Shown: positions 59,008-64,000 of the stretch, piece by piece | Position numbering within the stretch: the stretch's first letter is position 1 | Layout: every line of letters starts with the position of its first letter | Source of the DNA: Euptelea pleiosperma | Lineage: Eukaryota; Streptophyta; Magnoliopsida; Ranunculales; Eupteleaceae | NCBI GenBank assembly: GCA_035048495.1 | Contig: CM068548.1 | Span: forward strand, 9,847,464-9,911,463 | Direction: 5' to 3' | Length of the DNA stretch: 64,000 bases | Notes under the pieces: generated by a model | The model's database searches: none | What the model was told of the DNA's origin: nothing | Seen by the model: the letters and a program-made list of their open reading frames with translations, nothing else | Position numbers and translations under genes: made by a program

Positions 59008-59067
59008 CTTCCGCATCAATGCAACAACCATCCGAGGACTCTCAAGTATCCCATGCTCTAAGTATGC
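59008..59067 (-). pseudogene. Isolated exon, family unknown
   Basis: A 20-codon exon (AYLEHGILESPRMVVALMRK) with a clean acceptor (TTGATTCAG|GC) and donor (AAG|GTAAGATC) on the minus strand. I do not recognise its source. It is on the same strand as the thiolase, mutase and phosphatase fragments upstream. Confidence 0.35.
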
Positions 59068-59197
59068 CTGAATCAAGATAGCACAGTAAATGGCTCTTTT
59101 CGTTCACAATAAATATCATTAAGTGTAAAGAACTTGTCAAAAAATAATAAAACACCCACAAAAGATAAACATTTTATAAAGGTCGTGTATGATTTAC

Positions 59198-59256
59198 CTT
59201 ATTATGAAGAAATTATTTGAATCCGCATGTCTAAGCTTTTTCTTTAGCTTGTCAAC
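59198..59256 (-). pseudogene. Isolated exon, possibly MIP1/DUF547 leucine zipper
   Basis: A 59-nt exon reads VDKLKKKLRHADSNNFFII between TTTGTAG|G and AAG|GTAAATC. Its first ten residues resemble the N-terminal zipper of plant MIP1/DUF547 proteins; the rest does not. Weak call. Confidence 0.3.
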
Positions 59257-59489
59257 CTACAAATTAGAGATCAGACTCTCATTAGAGTGGCTTACTTTCC
59301 CAAGTTTTCTCTATGTTATTTTAAGTTGCAAATCCAAACGATAAACTGCAATGATTTTAGAAAAACCATTGCCGAGGAAAATAACAGATATGAACTACTC
59401 CTGAAGCATATATGAAAAGTAGAGGTAGAACATCCATTCAATGTGCAAAATACACAAGACACGCCAAACTTTCCTAGGGCATGCATGAA

Positions 59490-60374
59490 CCAGTGGTGGT
59501 GGTCCCATCCTTTTTAAATACAGGCTTGAACTTTGCAAGATCTGCATCGTCATGCTTGGTCGAATTCCTTCGTCCACATGAATCGCAACAGGTTTTTCCT
59601 CTCGAGTTTTTGTGTCCACAATTTTTAAAATTAAAAAATTACTCACTTCCAAAATAAAAACTCTCTCTCCTTCACATAGCTTAGTGATAATTTTAAACAA
59701 CAAATTAATATAAGAAATGCATGATTACTAGGATCATACTGCGATGTGATCTTACCTTGGTGGCCACATGGATCATTTCATCTTTGAATTTACCAAATGC
59801 AGTAGCTGAAGCAGCCTGCCCATGAGATTCAACCTAACCATGCATATCATAAAAAGTTACATCATTTAAAAAAATAACCACATTGAAATATCACTCCACA
59901 CTAGCAGATCTATAGAACTCACAACGGCCTGGTCTTGTTCCTGCCTTGTTACACCATAACGATGTGCAACATTCCCATCCTTGTTAAGGAAGAAGATAAG
60001 GCCACAAGTTCATGAACAATGAAACTATTGATATATCCGTACAAACTATATGTGTTCTTACCAATGTCGTAAAATCCAACTTTTATGGCAATAGTTACAT
60101 CAGCATATCCTGAAGCCCGATGAGCATTGTCTGTTCCCAATTCTAAAAGGTACAATTTCTGGCAATGCAGATATAGCAATGTCATCGATAAAAAGTAGCA
60201 AGGAAATCAAGAAGTCTCAGAGGGGCATGTAAAACAAAATACCTGGGAAACCAGCATAGAATGCTGCCATCCGGCATTCACTTGCTCTTTGGGAGCCTGG
60301 TGCCAAGACCGTTCCAACAACAATATCTCCAACTTCACTTGGGTTCAGATTTGTTTTCTCTAATAGTGTTTGAG
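59490..60374 (-). pseudogene. 3-ketoacyl-CoA thiolase (KAT) fragment, 5 broken exons
   Basis: Exon pieces on the minus strand: about 60374-60243 (LEKTNLNPSEVGDIVVGTVL, then ASECRMAAFYAGFP), 60158-60062 (NRQCSSG, then a one-base loss, then AIKVGFYDIG), 59979-59923 (NVAHRYGVTRQEQDQAVV), 59833-59756 (VESHGQAASATAFGKFKDEM) and about 59630-59490 (IVDTKTREEKPVAIHVDEGI). They follow, in order, the middle of the peroxisomal beta-oxidation thiolase, keeping the active-site NRQCSSG context. The N-terminus, the exon after DIG and the C-terminal half are missing. Most splice sites remain, but the last piece lacks a clear acceptor. Not functional. Confidence 0.85.
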
Positions 60375-61362
60375 TTCAACATTCTGAATAAGAGAACATA
60401 CACAGATAATTGAACAATGATGCTCTAAACTCCAGACTGATTAAAAGAACAATTTGAATTTTCAATAATGATGCTCTCGCCCTGAAATTGTCTATGCTTA
60501 CCTCCTCTCCCACTCTCCAAGCAAGTATCAATAGTTTTTAAACAGAACCACAATGGCCACAAATCCCCTCACGGAGTCATATCCCCAATTCAAAAACCCA
60601 TATTATCAAACATAGCCAGACTCTAGAAGTAATTAAAACTGTTAGTTAATAGGAGTATTTATGAACACTCCAAAACTATATCAAAATACCTCAAAAGAGT
60701 TCATAACATCTAAAATAAATTAGCAGATTCAATCCCATCTTACTCACTGCACAGACAAGAATTCTGCAAATTACTATGAAAGTCAACTTTTGGATACTCC
60801 ACTAACTATCATTTGGGGTCAAATCCAGTATTTGTGACATTCCGGCGATATCAAAAGCACATAACAGTGTGTTCTAAGCAATGTTATCAAACATAGAACT
60901 AATATAGTTCAATTGATTCAACCCTATCACACCAAGAAGTAATAAAAGATTCAACTTTTATAAAGAAACCAGAGAACTGAAACGAAAATCCAATCGTTAA
61001 TAACCAAACAACAGTTTGTGCTAATAGATTAGGTCCTTGTTTTGTGGATTTGGGATAGTTAACTACATAGAGGTATAAAACTAACAGTTTATGTCAATAA
61101 CAAAATTTTCAACATCATTCATGATCCTTCACAATAGGATGATGCAACAAAATGTTGGTGAAATAAGCAAAACCAGAACTATAAAGCTTGGAGTTAGTTA
61201 GGACCCAATATTTTAAGTATTGGGAAAAGGAAAGAAACCCAGATGGTAACAAGAATTTGAAACAAGTTCAAGAAAACAGATGATAAGAAGAAAAAATAAT
61301 CTCGAGAAGAATGACATTGGAAGAAAACAAGAAGAGAAAGAAATATAATAATGAAAAAGTAC
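60375..61362. other. Spacer between thiolase and mutase fragments
   Basis: AT-rich, no exon or repeat recognised. Confidence 0.45.
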
Positions 61363-61861
61363 CTTGGTGCACTAGCCGGCCCACTTATCATTGTAGCGCT
61401 CAATTGGCTGACCATCACCCATGAACCCAAAGTACATTGCAGGGCCTATCATTTCACAGTTGAATCCCAGATTCTTAGCACATATGGGGAATAGGGTACC
61501 CTTCGGAATTTTCATAACCGCGTCTAAGTACCTGAAAAAATACTGAGTTCAAGAAACATTGCAAATAAGAAGATGTCAGGAGGTCATTTCTGCTGTGAGA
61601 AGGATCTCACACCTGGAATTTCTTTCAAGCAGCTTCACAAGCTGAGCGAGAGCAAAATATTCTGGGAAGTTGTGACAGAGGCCATGAGAAACAGCTGTGG
61701 GGACACCCTCATGGAGACTAAAAGCATACCCACGGACAAATTCTGCACCGTCTCGGTATGGATCGTACAGTGTTGAAGAAAAAGGGGGTGGGTGGGAGAT
61801 AGAAGGTTCTTTATGTGCTGCTCGTGTGTTGATCTCTTTTCCCGGATGGATCTTTAGCAAC
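61363..61861 (-). pseudogene. UDP-arabinopyranose mutase (RGP) fragment, 2 exons
   Basis: Exon 61861-61613 opens VAKDPSGK, shifts frame by one base, then reads [15 protein letters not shown] and [10 protein letters not shown]. Exon 61531-61363 reads [20 protein letters not shown], then [19 protein letters not shown] and WAG followed by TAG where the family has Trp. These are central exons of the reversibly glycosylated polypeptide family, cytosolic mutases that interconvert UDP-arabinopyranose and UDP-arabinofuranose for wall synthesis. Borders are GT-AG. The first and last exons are absent. The frameshift and the nonsense codon show it is dead. Confidence 0.88.
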
Positions 61862-63273
61862 CTGTTTATCAACATAGGGGACACAAGTTTAAATCCACAA
61901 AGACATACCACAATTAAAGCTATCAGTTATTAATTTAAATTCAGTAATAGCATTAACCAAGGCACAATCAGGCAGAAATATAGACAGAACTGACATGACC
62001 TAACACGCATAGATGCATCAAAGTGAGTAAACTTTTTGGAAATAAAGCAAGAAGCCTATGTACTATGCAAATCAATTATCAAAGATATAGTAGCGGTGCT
62101 TAGCATGACCGACAATGTTCCTAGATCAGTACTGGGAATCAGTGAATGTGCCCCCATAAGCCACACTATCCAACCAATGCGCTATCTTTGATAGGCCACA
62201 ACACCTGAATATAACCAACGGGATGCACCCATCCACATTGCCAACTGCTTGCTTTTGGAAGATCAATTAAAAAATTCTCATTCACCCAACCAAACGCTAG
62301 CTTTTGGGGATCAGATCAATAGAAAAAATCCCATTCACAACCAGATGGTAGTCATGATTGTGGGGCTGTGGCCATTCAGCTTAAAACATGTTATATAAAG
62401 AAATCTAAAACCATAAAACTTCCATCTTACAAAAATTCTTAATAACACTATAAAACTTCCATCCTACACAAATAAGATCAAAGCGACTGAAGATCCCTAG
62501 TCAAATTGATCTGGTACAAATGCAGACCAAATTTGAAGATCCTAAACATGCTAGCATTCTATACCACAAACAGATGCATTTCACCTAAATGCCCACAAGA
62601 AAACCAACTTACCCCCAAAAATGGCTATCAGAATGAGTAAATTAATACCAACTCGGGAAAAGGACATAGTGGTTGTAACAGGTGAGAAGACGATGGAGAT
62701 TAAATCCAATTGGTTAAAGACCATCCCAAACCAGATAAGCAATAAGGAGCTCAACTTTCTTAGCTATTAAACACAAAAGAACCCTACTCTTAGGCTTTGT
62801 ATGGTTGTCGTGAATAAGTTTTCTAGAAATGATTTTTGCATATAAATATCATAGAACTTTTTTCTGTATCAACGCTTCCTAACATTCAAGTCTTTTTTCT
62901 AAAAAACTTTTTGTTGATCACCATACAGAGCCTTAAGGAAAGTGAAAGAAAAACTATACCCACTATCAAACCAGAAGAATTGCAGATCAAAGACATTTTG
63001 TTACGACGCCTTGATCAGAATTTAATCTTTCTTAGCTAATAAATCACATCAAAGATTCATTTTCAGAGAAAAATATCATACACTTTAGCACAATCAGAAA
63101 CTAGTCCAGATCAGATTCATTCTACGATTACAAGTACAGGAGCAACATAGGAAGAATTAAAACCCGAAATTAATCAGAAATAAACCCAAGACAGCAAAAC
63201 CAGATGCAAAATCAACAACGCCATAAAATCCTCAAAGAAACCCCCAAAAGACCCAAAAACACCAACAAATCAC
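61862..63273. other. Spacer between mutase and phosphatase fragments
   Basis: AT-rich sequence with no exon recognised. Near 62798-62930 a phrase beginning GTATGGTTGTCGTGAATAAG echoes, in the same orientation, 21724-21860 (GTATGGTTGCCCTGAATAAA), so both may be pieces of one repeat. Confidence 0.4.
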
Positions 63274-63352
63274 CTCATAATCCTTCAAACAGAAATCCCC
63301 AAATGCCCTAGCCATTGCTAATCCAGGGGCACCATCAAAGGGCAACCAAACC
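63274..63352 (-). pseudogene. Protein phosphatase 2C fragment, one exon
   Basis: The 79-nt exon reads VWLPFDGAPGLAMARAFGDF, then CLKDYE, with an AG acceptor (CCTAG|GG) and donor (GAG|GTGATT) on the minus strand. It matches the conserved plant PP2C segment around GLAMARAFGD. No other PP2C exon is visible within the window. Just upstream, from ATGs at 63417 and 63414, an open frame (MMEVNVDLFDPRTIR) runs straight into the exon, so a chimeric frame may exist. Confidence 0.8.
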
Positions 63353-63496
63353 CTAGGAATGAAATTGGGGTACCTGATTGTTCGAGGATCAAAGAGATCC
63401 ACATTCACTTCCATCATTCTCCTCTCCACTGCAACTCGAGCATCACCAAACGAACAAGAGAGAGAAAGCCCTAGGTCAGTGCTGCAATTAACACGG

Positions 63497-63634
63497 CTAT
63501 GTCATAGTTTCCAGTAATTCTGTAAAGATTACAGATAAGGGAGTCCAAATTTCCATGTTTGGATCCACGAGAATGAGTCTTTCAGCAACGCCGTTCAAGT
63601 CTACCTGAGAGAGAGACACTGGAGACGGTGACAT
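63497..63634 (-). CDS. Short upstream ORF, 45 aa, unknown
   Basis: The minus-strand frame starts MSPSPVSLSQVDLNGVAERL and closes at TAG 63497. It follows a CT-rich leader typical of plant 5'UTRs (63640-63720), so it may lie at the 5' end of a transcript reading into the phosphatase fragment. No family recognised. A possible donor CAG|GTAGAC interrupts it. Confidence 0.25.
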   Translation of the reverse strand: MSPSPVSLSQVDLNGVAERLILVDPNMEIWTPLSVIFTELLETMT

Positions 63635-63779
63635 GGTTATGGCAAGAGAGAGACTAAGAAAGTCGACTGAGAGAGGGAGAGAAATTGAGAAAGTAGGAAA
63701 AATTTTAAGGCTTGGGGTTTAAGAGATGGAGTTGAGCTCTAAAAGGTTGGTTTTAAAGTCGTTTCCTAAAAATCGATAA

Positions 63780-64000
63780 ATAAAGGTTTCTTCTCGGTTT
63801 TTTTAAAAATAAAAAATGTCCCTGTCGTTATATTAAAAACCGAAATAGATAGGTTCATTTTCCATATCTATTTTTTGGACAAGTGAAGTAGAAATTTTAA
63901 CAAAACTTTCTATGACGGTTATTCATGAAACTGGGATAGAAAGTCTAATAATTTTGTCTGCCAAGCTTTTTATCCCGATTTTCTATTAATCGAGATCTTT
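63780..64000. repeat. CACTA-like subterminal repeat region
   Basis: Short phrases recur in both orientations: AAAAACCGAAATAGATAG, GAAACTGGGATAGAAAG, inverted TTTTTATCCCGATTTTCTA, and GACGGTTATTC. Arrays of ACCGGGATAGAAA-type phrases are usual in the subterminal regions of plant CACTA elements. The window ends before any CACTA terminus, so this is tentative. Confidence 0.4.

Noticed and set aside
63353..63373. 21-bp GT...AG stretch as an intron before the PP2C exon
   Set aside because: It is far below the usual minimum plant intron length and is open in frame, so read-through is more likely.

Overview
This is nuclear DNA of a flowering plant, most likely a eudicot. The identified genes are plant forms with GT-AG introns: a beta-type Aurora kinase, a canopy/saposin-B ER protein and a PP2A B55 first exon. 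Introns reach 3-4 kb and are filled with transposons. Coding density is low. I see no CRISPR array, operon, rRNA or tRNA. The species cannot be fixed from the sequence alone.

Layout. 1-5.7 kb: decayed Ty1/copia remains, cut by a small hAT element, then an LTR of Ty3/gypsy style. 7.37-7.85 kb: first coding exon and 5' region of a minus-strand PP2A B55 gene; no later exon is visible down to position 1. 8-13 kb: MITE-like and copia fragments. 13.4-19.8 kb: a complete seven-exon minus-strand gene for a 304-residue canopy/saposin-B protein; its introns hold a very small TRIM retroelement, two hAT MITEs and a 108-bp tandem duplication. 20-25.7 kb: MITEs, a 5'UTR-like stretch and a phloem-protein-2 fragment. 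25.8-27.5 kb: a complete six-exon Aurora kinase (AUR3 type). 29-34 kb: a LINE and a dense pile of nested MITEs. 34.2-40.8 kb: a complete five-exon gene for a 550-residue protein I do not recognise. 42-45.2 kb: LINE and foldback debris. 46.7-47.2 kb: two L-arabinokinase exons. 49.2-55.5 kb: a hAT element split by a young but defective copia element; both have target-site duplications. 56.2-57.4 kb: a probable mitochondrial insertion. 59.0-63.4 kb: fragments of several unrelated genes on one strand (protein phosphatase 2C, UDP-arabinopyranose mutase, 3-ketoacyl-CoA thiolase, two unidentified exons), mostly with splice sites kept, next to a possible CACTA subterminal region at the right edge.

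The working genes look independent: cell division (Aurora), ER protein folding (canopy), phosphatase regulation (B55 start) and one unknown. The most unusual material is mobile: the multi-gene fragment cluster, the TRIM with a 67-bp interior invaded by a hAT element, several hAT MITE families built from short self-complementary phrases, and hAT-borne mitotic (MSA-like) promoter motifs just upstream of the Aurora gene. Target-site duplications were read by eye from the sequence.
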